Shown here: positions 36,940 through 46,942 of the stretch, piece by piece
Numbering within the stretch: position 1 is the first letter of the stretch
How the letters are laid out: every line of letters starts with the position of its first letter
Source of the DNA: Leptospira sp. WS92.C1
GTDB taxonomy: Bacteria; Spirochaetota; Leptospiria; Leptospirales; Leptospiraceae
Reading direction: 5' to 3'
Length of the DNA stretch: 64,000 bases
Assembly (NCBI RefSeq): GCF_040833975.1
Contig: NZ_CP162130.1
Coordinates: forward strand, 3,522,001 to 3,586,000
The notes under the pieces: generated by a model
What the model saw: only the letters and a program-made list of their open reading frames with translations
Database searches by the model: none
What the model was told of the DNA's origin: nothing
Position numbers and translations under genes: made by a program

Positions 36940-37227
36940 AAAACCGCAATCTCCGTATTTCAAAAAGAAGGCGATGAGAAAGCACGATGAGAGATATCGC
37001 AAAGAACATCTCCCTTTTTTATTCTGGCTTATTCAATTAGGAATTATTTAATCTGGTTGTATGATGAAACCGAACATAAAAGAAAAACGAAAGTCTTGCT
37101 CGAAAAAGACCTGGATCTTGTTTTCCAACTGATCAGACTTTCCTCTTTGCCTATCTTTTGTTCGATTCGAAAATTCATGTTATCCATGATTGATCTGTTT
37201 CAAAACAAAATTTATAAGGAATTTTGA

Positions 37228-37944
37228 ATGAATCTAAAAGGCATCGACACATTACCTCCCGAGAACAAAGACAAAGAAGAGATTCTTCAAAAAACGGAAG
37301 AATACGTCAAAGACATTGCCAAGTTTCAGGAAAAGTTATACGCAGAAAAAAAACATTCCGTTTTGATTATTTTACAAGGCGTTGATACCGCGGGAAAAGA
37401 CGGAACGATCAAACACGTTTTCGGACGCATCAATCCGCAAGGTTGTTCCGTAAAATCCTGGACTAAACCGAATTCGGAAGAGATACAATATGACTTTCTT
37501 TGGAGGATTCATAAATATGTCCCCGCAAAAGGAATGATTCAAGTTCATAACCGTTCTCATTATGAAGATATACTTATGCCTAAAATTCAAGGCACACTTT
37601 CGGAAAAAAGACTCAAAGAAAGATTGGAGTCAATTCGAGACTTTGAACGGATGCTTTCAAAGGAAAACGACACTCTCATTCTAAAATTCTTTTTGCATAT
37701 TTCCAAAGACGAGCAGAAAGAAAGAATTCAGGAAAGAATCTCAGATCCCGAAAAAAAATGGAAATACGATCCGTCCGATCAAGTTACGCAAGATCACTGG
37801 AGAGATTATCAAGCCGCTTACGAATTTATCTTTGAAGATAAAAATCAAGAGAAAGAATGGTATATCATCCCCGCGGATAAGAAATGGTATCGAAATTATA
37901 AGGTTGCAAAGATTTTATACAACGAACTGGAAAAGATGCTTTAG
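37228..37944 (+). CDS. PPK2-family polyphosphate kinase
   Basis: A 238-aa nucleotide phosphotransferase that uses polyphosphate as donor or acceptor. The Walker A-like motif is LQGVDTAGKDGTIKH; the Walker B region is VHNRSHYEDIL; the lid region is KRLKERLESIRDFERML. NRSHYED is the pattern of the polyphosphate:nucleotide phosphotransferase subgroup. It acts in the cytoplasm on nucleoside phosphates and polyphosphate. It has a good ribosome-binding site AAGGA before the ATG. No ppk1 or ppx is nearby. Confidence 0.92.
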   Translation: MNLKGIDTLPPENKDKEEILQKTEEYVKDIAKFQEKLYAEKKHSVLIILQGVDTAGKDGTIKHVFGRINPQGCSVKSWTKPNSEEIQYDFLWRIHKYVPAKGMIQVHNRSHYEDILMPKIQGTLSEKRLKERLESIRDFERMLSKENDTLILKFFLHISKDEQKERIQERISDPEKKWKYDPSDQVTQDHWRDYQAAYEFIFEDKNQEKEWYIIPADKKWYRNYKVAKILYNELEKML

Positions 37945-37962
37945 TAGGCACGATGAACAAAA

Positions 37963-37996
37963 AAGGCCGAAATTTCTCTCGACCTTCTAATTTTTT
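37963..37996 (+). terminator. Possible terminator after PPK2 gene
   Basis: AAGGCCGA (37963-37970) pairs with TCGACCTT (37979-37986) with one mismatch, and a six-T run follows at 37991-37996. The stem is short, so the call is tentative. Confidence 0.45.
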
Positions 37997-38064
37997 CCCT
38001 AACTAAGGATTTATTTTTTAATTCTACTTTTTTTTAAAACGGCATTTAAAACGTTTTGCAAATC

Positions 38065-38895
38065 TTAAAAATCCCGATTCATCCCCCGTTTGGAGGCGAA
38101 CACTCCCAAAATTTTCAACTGCGCCTCTTTGATTCGTTCGGCACTCTCATTTGAATCGTCCGATTTCATCAGCTCCTTCATCAACCAACGAGAGGATTCT
38201 CTATCAAGAAAATCTAATACTTGAATAACCAATTTTTCACGAACGCTTTTTAGCGCTTCAGCAAGATCCGGCAGACTTACCTGTCTTAAAAGGTCCTTTA
38301 ATTCCGTATAAGAAAGGGAATGAAACGCGCGACTCAAAAGAATATCGGAATCGATCTGAGGTTTCGAATTACAAAACTCCGCATAAAAATCATTGAGAAG
38401 TATCGTATCGATTTCTTTTCTTTTGAGTTGGACATAATTCCAGAAAGTCTTTTGATAAGATTCTCCGAAGTAAGAAGCCACCGTTTCCAAGAAAACGGTA
38501 ATATGAAGTTCTTTTTGAATCGCTTCCATTCCCTCTAAAATAATGATCCTATCCAAAAGTTCCTTTCCTTCGTAATTTCCGGAAAGAATATATCCTTTTA
38601 AAATATTTTGAACGTTATCAGGACCCATTCCAATTCCCATCAAATCAAATCCCTTTCTTAAAAGAAAGGGATGGTCATCAGAATCAAACGCATCGATCAG
38701 AAAATACTTTCCAAAAACGTAACATTTCTCGCTGAGCTCTAGCATCATTCCCAGAGTTTGTAAACTTTCTTCTTTTTCAGCGTCTTTGCAGTTGAGCTGA
38801 TCGGGCTTTATATGTGCCAGCATGCCTTTGTTTCTCCGAATTTTTTGTAAATTCTTCCGCATGTTGCGTCCAATGGCGGAAGATCCGATTCTCAT
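38065..38895 (-). CDS. Soluble MotA-cytoplasmic-like / FliG-C-like fusion
   Basis: 276 aa with no transmembrane segment. Residues about 45-148 follow the order of the MotA cytoplasmic domain: [47 protein letters not shown] and the [20 protein letters not shown] that resembles MotA's IIEGILAIQ-type helix. Residues about 190-270 match the FliG C-terminal torque helix region: [39 protein letters not shown] and [15 protein letters not shown], the EAQ..I signature of FliG. MotA and FliG meet in the flagellar motor, so one protein carrying both is striking. It is unknown whether it enters the motor. Start chosen as ATG 38895; a second ATG at residue 25 is possible. Confidence 0.6.
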   Translation of the reverse strand: MRIGSSAIGRNMRKNLQKIRRNKGMLAHIKPDQLNCKDAEKEESLQTLGMMLELSEKCYVFGKYFLIDAFDSDDHPFLLRKGFDLMGIGMGPDNVQNILKGYILSGNYEGKELLDRIIILEGMEAIQKELHITVFLETVASYFGESYQKTFWNYVQLKRKEIDTILLNDFYAEFCNSKPQIDSDILLSRAFHSLSYTELKDLLRQVSLPDLAEALKSVREKLVIQVLDFLDRESSRWLMKELMKSDDSNESAERIKEAQLKILGVFASKRGMNRDF

Positions 38896-39009
38896 TTTGA
38901 ATCAAAAAGATGTTTGAATAGACGGAGAAATATTTTTATTTCAAACTCTTTTACGAAAAAACCGGCGATCAAAGTGTGAAAAACAAACGTCCTATCGTAT
39001 TATAATTAG

Positions 39010-39653
39010 TCCTTTTGAGACAGAGAAACTCTCCGAAGTGGCTAAACGTCAAAAAAGGATTCTTCTTAAAACCGATTTTCTGATGAGCCCAAAAAATTCC
39101 ATAGCCGTCGGTTCGTTTTTTTCCGATGCAGATCAAAACTCCTTGGGCGATACGATGGCTCACAAAGCCGGACACTTTTTAGGTCTTTTTCATACCAATG
39201 AAAGTTCAGGCGCTTCTGTTACAACGCTTCCGAATATGACGAAGGACCCTCTGATCGAAATCCTCAGTGCGATCTTTCCAATGACAATGCTCCTAACGAC
39301 GGACAAGTGAGCATTGCTGAATGCAGCGGAACCGGATTCTCCAATGCCGGAGCGTTGAATCTGCTTCAATTCTATCCTTCGGACGCGAACTCTCAATTTT
39401 TAGAATCGAAAATTTCCGCAAACGACGACATGACTCCGTACGTAAATTTGCAATCCGCAGCTATGCGGCTTCGCAGAAAGGTAAAATGACGAAGGTTCAG
39501 GCATTCCTGGGCAAATACCGTTCCGATTCCAACTTAGGTTTTTTTGTAGAAAAGACTCTCAAAGAAGTAACCGCAGATTCCAAAACGTCGGAAAAGAAAA
39601 ATGAATCCCGGCGGGAAACAGACAGAAGTGATGTTTTAAAAACCAAAAAATAA
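39010..39653 (+). pseudogene. Broken M43-like metalloprotease fragment
   Basis: The remnant of a zinc metalloprotease is spread over three reading frames. The first (to 39310) reads SDADQNSLGDTMAHKAGHFLG, where the HExxH zinc motif has become HKAGH, so the catalytic Glu is lost. Around 39244 the frame shifts to CDLSNDNAPNDGQVSIAECS, which continues to GALNLLQFYPSDANSQFL and ends at 39489. A third frame carries the sequence from about 39485 to 39653. At least two frameshifts plus the lost Glu mean it is not functional. A strong terminator follows at 39682. Confidence 0.65.
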
Positions 39654-39681
39654 GCTTGGATCTCTCCCTCTTTAGTAAGTT

Positions 39682-39726
39682 GAAAGGGCTCTTTTTGATC
39701 CTTCGAAAAGAGCCCTTTCGTTTTTT
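39682..39726 (+). terminator. Strong rho-independent terminator
   Basis: GAAAGGGCTCTTTT (39682-39695) pairs perfectly with AAAAGAGCCCTTTC (39706-39719) around a 10-base loop, followed by GTTTTTT (39720-39726). It ends the relic metalloprotease transcript. Confidence 0.9.
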
Positions 39727-39744
39727 ATGTGTATCATTCCTTGC

Positions 39745-39760
39745 TTTAGGAGTTCCTACA
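39745..39760. repeat. GGAACTCC-family dispersed repeat
   Basis: TTTAGGAGTTCCTACA, first of four copies in a 200-bp stretch before the ccr gene. Confidence 0.5.
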
Positions 39761-39808
39761 TTCTTCAATTCCAGATGAGAATCGATGTCCTCTGTATTTT
39801 TTTGAAAT

Positions 39809-39823
39809 GTGGGAACTCTTACA
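39809..39823. repeat. GGAACTCC-family dispersed repeat
   Basis: GTGGGAACTCTTACA, second copy in the cluster upstream of ccr. Confidence 0.45.
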
Positions 39824-39856
39824 ATCAAATTCCCCAAAAATCGAATCCCTTTCAAA

Positions 39857-39870
39857 GTAGGAACTCCTAA
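39857..39870. repeat. GGAACTCC-family dispersed repeat
   Basis: GTAGGAACTCCTAA, third copy in the cluster. Confidence 0.5.
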
Positions 39871-39928
39871 AAACCTCCCTTTTTCGATCGACTGCGAACC
39901 GTTTAAAGTCGAATTCCTCCGGAAAAAC

Positions 39929-39940
39929 GCGGGAACTCCC
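39929..39940. repeat. GGAACTCC-family dispersed repeat
   Basis: GCGGGAACTCCC, fourth copy in the cluster; it lies 48 bp before the ccr start. Confidence 0.5.
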
Positions 39941-39984
39941 TCAAAAATTGGTGTGGAACAAAAAGCAAACTTCAGAAATCTGTG

Positions 39985-41235
<1,251 letters not shown>

Positions 41236-41260
41236 TTTCCATTCCGTTTTTGATTCTTAA

Positions 41261-41296
41261 AAAACCCCGAAAATCTTTACGATCTTCGGGGTTTTT
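41261..41296 (+). terminator. Terminator of ccr
   Basis: AAAACCCCGAA (41261-41271) pairs with TTCGGGGTTTT (41285-41295), an 11-bp perfect stem followed by a further T. It lies 25 bp beyond the ccr stop. Confidence 0.88.
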
Positions 41297-41512
41297 GATT
41301 TTTAATTCGGTTCTTAAAAAAGAAAACGCTTATACATCAATCTTTTTTTAAGAAGAATCTTTTCATCCTATATTTTTAATACGTCATATGAAGTAACCTT
41401 TTATGTTCGGTAAGTCCAAGTATGAAAATAAATTACCGTTTGATTTCTTATTTTAAGGATCGCTCAATCTCTTTCCAGATTTTTCAAATTTTTATTTGAA
41501 AAAGGAATTTCA

Positions 41513-44386
41513 ATGACGAATTTTCTCCGGCTGAATCACTATTCGATAGGTTATATATCCGGGACGATGTTTTCCATATTCCTCCTGATATACCTTTTGA
41601 GTTTAAAGGAGAAATCAAAACATACCTGGCTTTTAGTCGGATATTTCTTTTTTACGTTGCTCTTTAATTTTGGATTCGTTTTAAGAGCGACCATTTTTAC
41701 TCCTGAAATTGCAAAACCCGCGTGTTTTCTCATCGCACTCTATACTTGTTTCGCAAATTTAGTATTGATCTCTTTTATCTATTCTTTCCCTAGAAACCGT
41801 TACAAAAAAGAATCCTACATCGTATTTTTTATACTTATCCTAACGGGAAGTTTTGGATACGCATATTATATATTAGAAAATTTGAATTCTACAATCATAT
41901 ATAACTTTGACACGCAACTTTATGAATTCCAAACACCACTGTCAACAGCACCGATGGGCATATTACACTTTCTTACGCTTTTATGGATTTTAGTCGTCAT
42001 CATTCGTAAAACAATCGGAGAAGAAAGGGAATTTAGAAACGAAAAAATAGACACGAACAATCGATTTTTTTGTCTTTTGAGTCCCAACGCAAGAATACTC
42101 CGCTCTTTTGGTTGGGCGGTATTGTTGCATACTTGTTTTTCGGGAATCTATGTTCTTTATGCAACGAAGAATATCCCATTTGCATATTTCCAATTTATAC
42201 TAACCACGGCGACGAGCCTACAACTCTTTATTTATACGGTAATTTATCTAAACAATTCTCCGCAACCGTCTTCATTTATGATAAAGATCGTAGGTTTAAC
42301 TTTGGTTTCCACTCTTACGATTCTAAGCATCGTTTCAAGAATAACGCTTCAAATCTACGAAACATATTTCGATGAGGTTCGAAATATGGAAGTAAAAACA
42401 ATTTTAAAAAATATTCGAACATTGGATAAAATAGGTCCTCCGGAAAGTGTTCTTTATATCTCATCCCGGCCCAAAGACAGCGGATTATTTGCCACTTCGG
42501 GTTTTAAGATCGAATACAAAACGCTCGATACAATTCGAGAAAATGTTTTGTTTCAAAGCGAAATCCAGGAAATCGGTAAATATCTGAGTCAATCTCCAAA
42601 AAGAACCTCTTCAACAAAGGAAACGTGGAAAGATCATTATGAAATCGACGAAACTTCCGTTTTTCCAATATCAAAACGATTGTATCGTTCTCTAAAACTT
42701 GCAAACGGAAAAACGATCTTATCGATCCGTTATCTGATTCAGAACGACGATTCCGTCTATGAGATCGCATATCCGTTTTCCTATTACTCGGAAGCGCTAC
42801 ACTTTATCGTTTTCAAGATGATCGCGCTTATTTTTTTCACAGCGCTCTTGATTCTCCTGCTCTTCCCTTATCTTTTTCACGGCGGACTGATTCGCCCTCT
42901 TATGGCGCTTTTAAGCGGAGTAAAGGAAGTCAACGAAGGAAAATACAAGGTAGCGGTTCCAGTCCAGGCAGAAGATGAAATCGGATTCTTATCGAGATCG
43001 TTTAATCATATGGTCGAATCCATTCATTCCACTCAGGAAAAACTCAGGGAGTTTACCGAATCTTTGGAGGAAAAGGTTGTCGAAAGAACAAACGAATTAC
43101 GACAAAGTTTAGATGTTGTGCAGGAATTAAAAACAAAACAAGACGCCGACTATTATCTAACCTCGCTTTTAATCCAACCGCTTGCACAAAACAAATCCGA
43201 TTCTGATAACGTTTTTGTAGAATTTTTAACCGAGCAAAAAAAGAAATTTCAGTTCAAACGCTGGTCTTCGGAAATCGGGGGGGACCTTTGTGTTTCCAGT
43301 AAAATAACGTTGAGGGGAAAAAGTTATACGGCGATTCTAAACGGCGACGCGATGGGAAAATCAATGCAAGGTGCGGGAGGAGCATTGGTATTAGGTTCGG
43401 TTTTTAAAGCAATCCTGGAACGTTCGCGATATTTGGATGTGATGAATTTATTTCCCGAACATTGGCTTAAAAATACGTTTATCGAACTTCACAATATTTT
43501 TACGAGCTTTGACGGCACCATGTTAGCTTCCGGATTTATATCTCTTCTCGACGATGAATCCGGATTCTTATATTATATCAATGCGGCACATCCTTTGCCG
43601 GTTTACTACCGTAGCAAAGTTGCAAACTTTCTTCCTCATCGTTTTTTTTACAGAAAACTCGGAATGCCGATCAATATGCAAACAAGCCTTCACATCAATA
43701 CGTTTCAGTTTCGACCGGAAGATGTTTTGATTATCGGTTCGGACGGACGCGACGATATCCTTATTCAGGAAAACGATGAAGCAACCATGAATGAAGATGA
43801 AGAATTCTTTTTACATTGTGTGGAAAGAGGAAACGGAATCCTTCAAAATATCATAGAGGAAATCAAACTCGCAGGAGAAATAACGGACGATATTTCTCTC
43901 ATCCGAGTGGAATACAAATTAGCGACCGATCTCGAAGCGATAGATCTCGAAAATTCAAACAAAATCTATTCCCAAGCACTGCAAGAATTCAAGCGAAGAA
44001 ATTACGAAAATGCGATTTCACTTCTCGAACCAATTTCAGAAGATCCGATCTATCAGCAAAATAAAAAAGTCCTCAAACTTCTCGCAAACACATACGTTCA
44101 AAAAAACGAATATCGTAAAGCCGTGGATGCAGCTTTACGTTACAGCAATATCTCGCCGGACGATTTGGATTGTCTTTTTCTCATATCAAAGTGTTATAAG
44201 AATTTAGATAATTTAAAGCGAGCCGCCGATTTTGGAGAACGAATTAGACTCAGAAATCCAGAGCATAAACAAAACTTAATACATCTTTCCGAAATTTATC
44301 AAAATTCGGGAGATTCTGACAGAGCAAAAGCGTTGATCCATGAGGCAAAACGCTACCAAAGCGATGAAAGTCATAACGAAGGATAG
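41513..44386 (+). CDS. Membrane SpoIIE phosphatase with 7TM, HAMP and TPR
   Basis: A 957-aa signalling protein. Residues about 15-265 contain roughly seven transmembrane segments. A periplasmic sensor (about 280-430) follows, then another TM, a HAMP linker (about 475-505) and a coiled coil (EEKVVERTNELRQSL). The PP2C phosphatase (about 560-800) keeps its metal Asp residues: EIGGDLCVS, NGDAMGKSMQGAGGA, IIGSDGRDD and TDDISLIRVEY. The C-terminal 130 residues are TPR units (QEFKRRNYENAISLLEP, NTYVQKNEYRKAVDAALRYS). It likely dephosphorylates a STAS or related protein elsewhere. It starts the signalling island and is followed by the kinase-phosphatase fusion. Confidence 0.88.
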   Translation: MTNFLRLNHYSIGYISGTMFSIFLLIYLLSLKEKSKHTWLLVGYFFFTLLFNFGFVLRATIFTPEIAKPACFLIALYTCFANLVLISFIYSFPRNRYKKESYIVFFILILTGSFGYAYYILENLNSTIIYNFDTQLYEFQTPLSTAPMGILHFLTLLWILVVIIRKTIGEEREFRNEKIDTNNRFFCLLSPNARILRSFGWAVLLHTCFSGIYVLYATKNIPFAYFQFILTTATSLQLFIYTVIYLNNSPQPSSFMIKIVGLTLVSTLTILSIVSRITLQIYETYFDEVRNMEVKTILKNIRTLDKIGPPESVLYISSRPKDSGLFATSGFKIEYKTLDTIRENVLFQSEIQEIGKYLSQSPKRTSSTKETWKDHYEIDETSVFPISKRLYRSLKLANGKTILSIRYLIQNDDSVYEIAYPFSYYSEALHFIVFKMIALIFFTALLILLLFPYLFHGGLIRPLMALLSGVKEVNEGKYKVAVPVQAEDEIGFLSRSFNHMVESIHSTQEKLREFTESLEEKVVERTNELRQSLDVVQELKTKQDADYYLTSLLIQPLAQNKSDSDNVFVEFLTEQKKKFQFKRWSSEIGGDLCVSSKITLRGKSYTAILNGDAMGKSMQGAGGALVLGSVFKAILERSRYLDVMNLFPEHWLKNTFIELHNIFTSFDGTMLASGFISLLDDESGFLYYINAAHPLPVYYRSKVANFLPHRFFYRKLGMPINMQTSLHINTFQFRPEDVLIIGSDGRDDILIQENDEATMNEDEEFFLHCVERGNGILQNIIEEIKLAGEITDDISLIRVEYKLATDLEAIDLENSNKIYSQALQEFKRRNYENAISLLEPISEDPIYQQNKKVLKLLANTYVQKNEYRKAVDAALRYSNISPDDLDCLFLISKCYKNLDNLKRAADFGERIRLRNPEHKQNLIHLSEIYQNSGDSDRAKALIHEAKRYQSDESHNEG

Positions 44387-44570
44387 ATCATCCAATACTC
44401 CTGTTTTCTATATCTTAGACTTTTTCAAATTACATATTCGAAAACCAATTGCTTTTTTCGGGCTTTGATTTAGGTTTCTATCGCAAGCAATTCATATCCG
44501 AAATTCGAATCGATTTTAAAAAATAAAAAATCGGATTCGAAAACTTTCAAAAATTTTCTTTTGTAAAACC

Positions 44571-46922
44571 ATGCCAATCCCGAAAGCAATCCTATTCACC
44601 CAATGTCTTCAAAACGATTTTACCGCCCTTTTGGAAAAATACGATTCTCCTCCAAACGCACTTCACGTCGGCTATCAGGAGGCGAAACGTTTATTGGGCG
44701 AAATGATAGAATACGGACCCGTATATTCTCTCATCGAATGGGCTTATTCTACAAATACGGATGATCTGTGGATTATCCATATTAGGGACTGGCACGATCC
44801 CGTGCAAGATTCACAAAAAGAACATCTGCAGCAATTCGGGCCGCATTGTATCAAAGATACGAAAGGAGCGGAGTTCGTTTTCGAATCTTGGATCCAAGGT
44901 AAACAGGATCGACATCAAATCATAAACGCTTCCGGTTTGAACGACTTCGTAGACACGTCGCTCGAAAAAATTCTAAACCAGTTCAAGGAACACCCTCTAA
45001 AAATCGGAATCGCAGGAGTTTGGACGGAGGCAAAGGTTCAATTTCTCGCGTATGATATCAGAACACGTTATCCGAAATGGGAAATTGCCGTTTGCCCCGC
45101 TCTAACCGCCTCCTCTTCGCTTGGAATGCATTTTATCGCTTTGGATCAAATGAAGGAAATTCTCGGCGTTCAGGTTTTTCCTTCCATCGGAGCCTTTACT
45201 TCCTTTTTAAACGGAACCGTTCCAAATCTGGAAAAGCGTATCACTCATTCCAGAATTTCGGCAGATCATTTTCGTTATGAAGGGAATTATAAAATAAACG
45301 AAACGGATGAGAGACTTCTTCTGTATCTGTTTAGAGATTGCAAAGAGGTGGAATACAAATGTTTGGACGGCGGTTTTTCGGGAAACGTGGTTTTAAAATC
45401 AAAATCCACGGATCATATCGGACACAATCAAGTTCCTTCCGTGATCAAAATCGGACCTAGGGACTCGATCGCGAGGGAAAGGATTGCATTTGAAAGAATC
45501 GAAGAGGTGTTAGGAAACAACGCCCCTTCGATCGTAGATTTCGCCGAACTCGAAGGACGGGGTGCGATTAAATACCGTTATGCGGCCATGTTGGAAGGAA
45601 ACGTCCGCACTTTTCAAAAAAATTACGAAAGTTCCGAAAACATACCCGAGCTCAAAGCCATATTGGATACCGTATTTTTAAAACAACTGGGAAAATTATA
45701 CGAAGCCGCCTCTCATGAAAAACTAAATTTATTAGAATATTATGATTTTCAATCAAAGTATGCAACCGGGGTCAGAAAAAGGGTGGAATCGATCTTGGGA
45801 AAACCCGCGATCGGAGATAGGATGGAAATCGAACGGGGTATCATTGTGCCGAATGTTTGCAAATTTTACGAGGAAGATCTTTTATCCATGAGGGAATATT
45901 CCGCAGTTCCGCATTACACGTCCTATGTTCACGGGGATCTCAACGGCGCCAATATCATTCTCGACGCCCAAAACAATGTTTGGCTGATCGATTTCTTTCA
46001 CACTCACAAGGGTCATATTTTAAAAGATCTGATCAAATTGGAAAACGACATCCTGTTTATTTTCACAAAGATACAAAATTTGGAAGAATGGAAAGAAGCG
46101 ATCAAGCTGAGCGACGAACTTCTCAAGATCTCCGACCTTGGAGTTCCAATTCCCGAGCGCCCGAAAAAGACTTGGAAATATCCTCAGATCAACAAAGCAT
46201 ATTCCGTCATCGCACATCTACGTTCTTATTATCCTTCTTTGATTCGTATGGATAGAGATCCATATCAACTACACGCGGCCGCTCTTCGATACGCGATGCA
46301 TACTCTTTCTTTTGACGAGTCAAATGATTGGCAAAAAAAATGGGCTTTGTATGCGGGAGCGATTTGTGTCACCGGAATTCGAGACTACATCCAAAGATCC
46401 AAAATTTTAAGAATCGATTATCTGAAATCGGATGAAAAAGATTCCAACCTATCGCAAATCGGGCTTACCATTCTTCCGGGAAGAAAGGACAGAGATCGAA
46501 ATTTAGAGGAGGATATCGCTACAATTTCCAACGATGGAATCACTCATGTCCTCTGTCTTCTTACCGAAAATGAGTTCTTAGAATACGGGGTCAAAGATCT
46601 CCGAAAAAAATATCAATCCAAGGGATTGAACGTATATCACTTTCCGATCTTGGATCAAATGGCTCCGCTTACCAAACAAATTCTTCCCGTTTTGAAATGG
46701 ATGGATCAGGCTCTTTTTCAAAATGGAAAATTACTCATTCATTGTGTGGGCGGTTTAGGAAGATCCGGAACTCTTGCAGCGGCTTATACAATTTGGAAAA
46801 AAAGAATCAGCGCGCAAGAAGCCATTTCTTTTGTGAGAGAATCCAGAAGTGAAAGAGCGATCGAATCCAGAGTTCAGGAAGAATTTCTTTCCAACTTTGA
46901 AATCGAAATTCTCAACTCATAA
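44571..46922 (+). CDS. Isochorismatase-fold / APH-like kinase / DSP phosphatase fusion
   Basis: A 783-aa soluble protein with three apparent enzyme folds. Residues 1-210 match isochorismatase-type hydrolases (LQNDF at 13-17, RDWHDP at 72-77), but the usual T-D-x-C-V has become TEAKV (152-156), so K155 replaces the nucleophilic Cys and the domain should be inactive. Residues about 245-500 form an APH-like kinase: GGFSGNVV (267-274), VIKIG with the Lys, HGDLNGANII (454-463) and LIDFFHT (472-478). Residues about 625-783 are a dual-specificity Cys phosphatase with HCVGGLGRSGT (724-734) and C725 as nucleophile. The kinase and phosphatase look intact, giving a potential on/off switch in one chain. 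I do not recognise this arrangement as a named system. Confidence 0.8.
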   Translation: MPIPKAILFTQCLQNDFTALLEKYDSPPNALHVGYQEAKRLLGEMIEYGPVYSLIEWAYSTNTDDLWIIHIRDWHDPVQDSQKEHLQQFGPHCIKDTKGAEFVFESWIQGKQDRHQIINASGLNDFVDTSLEKILNQFKEHPLKIGIAGVWTEAKVQFLAYDIRTRYPKWEIAVCPALTASSSLGMHFIALDQMKEILGVQVFPSIGAFTSFLNGTVPNLEKRITHSRISADHFRYEGNYKINETDERLLLYLFRDCKEVEYKCLDGGFSGNVVLKSKSTDHIGHNQVPSVIKIGPRDSIARERIAFERIEEVLGNNAPSIVDFAELEGRGAIKYRYAAMLEGNVRTFQKNYESSENIPELKAILDTVFLKQLGKLYEAASHEKLNLLEYYDFQSKYATGVRKRVESILGKPAIGDRMEIERGIIVPNVCKFYEEDLLSMREYSAVPHYTSYVHGDLNGANIILDAQNNVWLIDFFHTHKGHILKDLIKLENDILFIFTKIQNLEEWKEAIKLSDELLKISDLGVPIPERPKKTWKYPQINKAYSVIAHLRSYYPSLIRMDRDPYQLHAAALRYAMHTLSFDESNDWQKKWALYAGAICVTGIRDYIQRSKILRIDYLKSDEKDSNLSQIGLTILPGRKDRDRNLEEDIATISNDGITHVLCLLTENEFLEYGVKDLRKKYQSKGLNVYHFPILDQMAPLTKQILPVLKWMDQALFQNGKLLIHCVGGLGRSGTLAAAYTIWKKRISAQEAISFVRESRSERAIESRVQEEFLSNFEIEILNS

Positions 46923-46942
46923 AATCGAAAATCGACCCGAGT

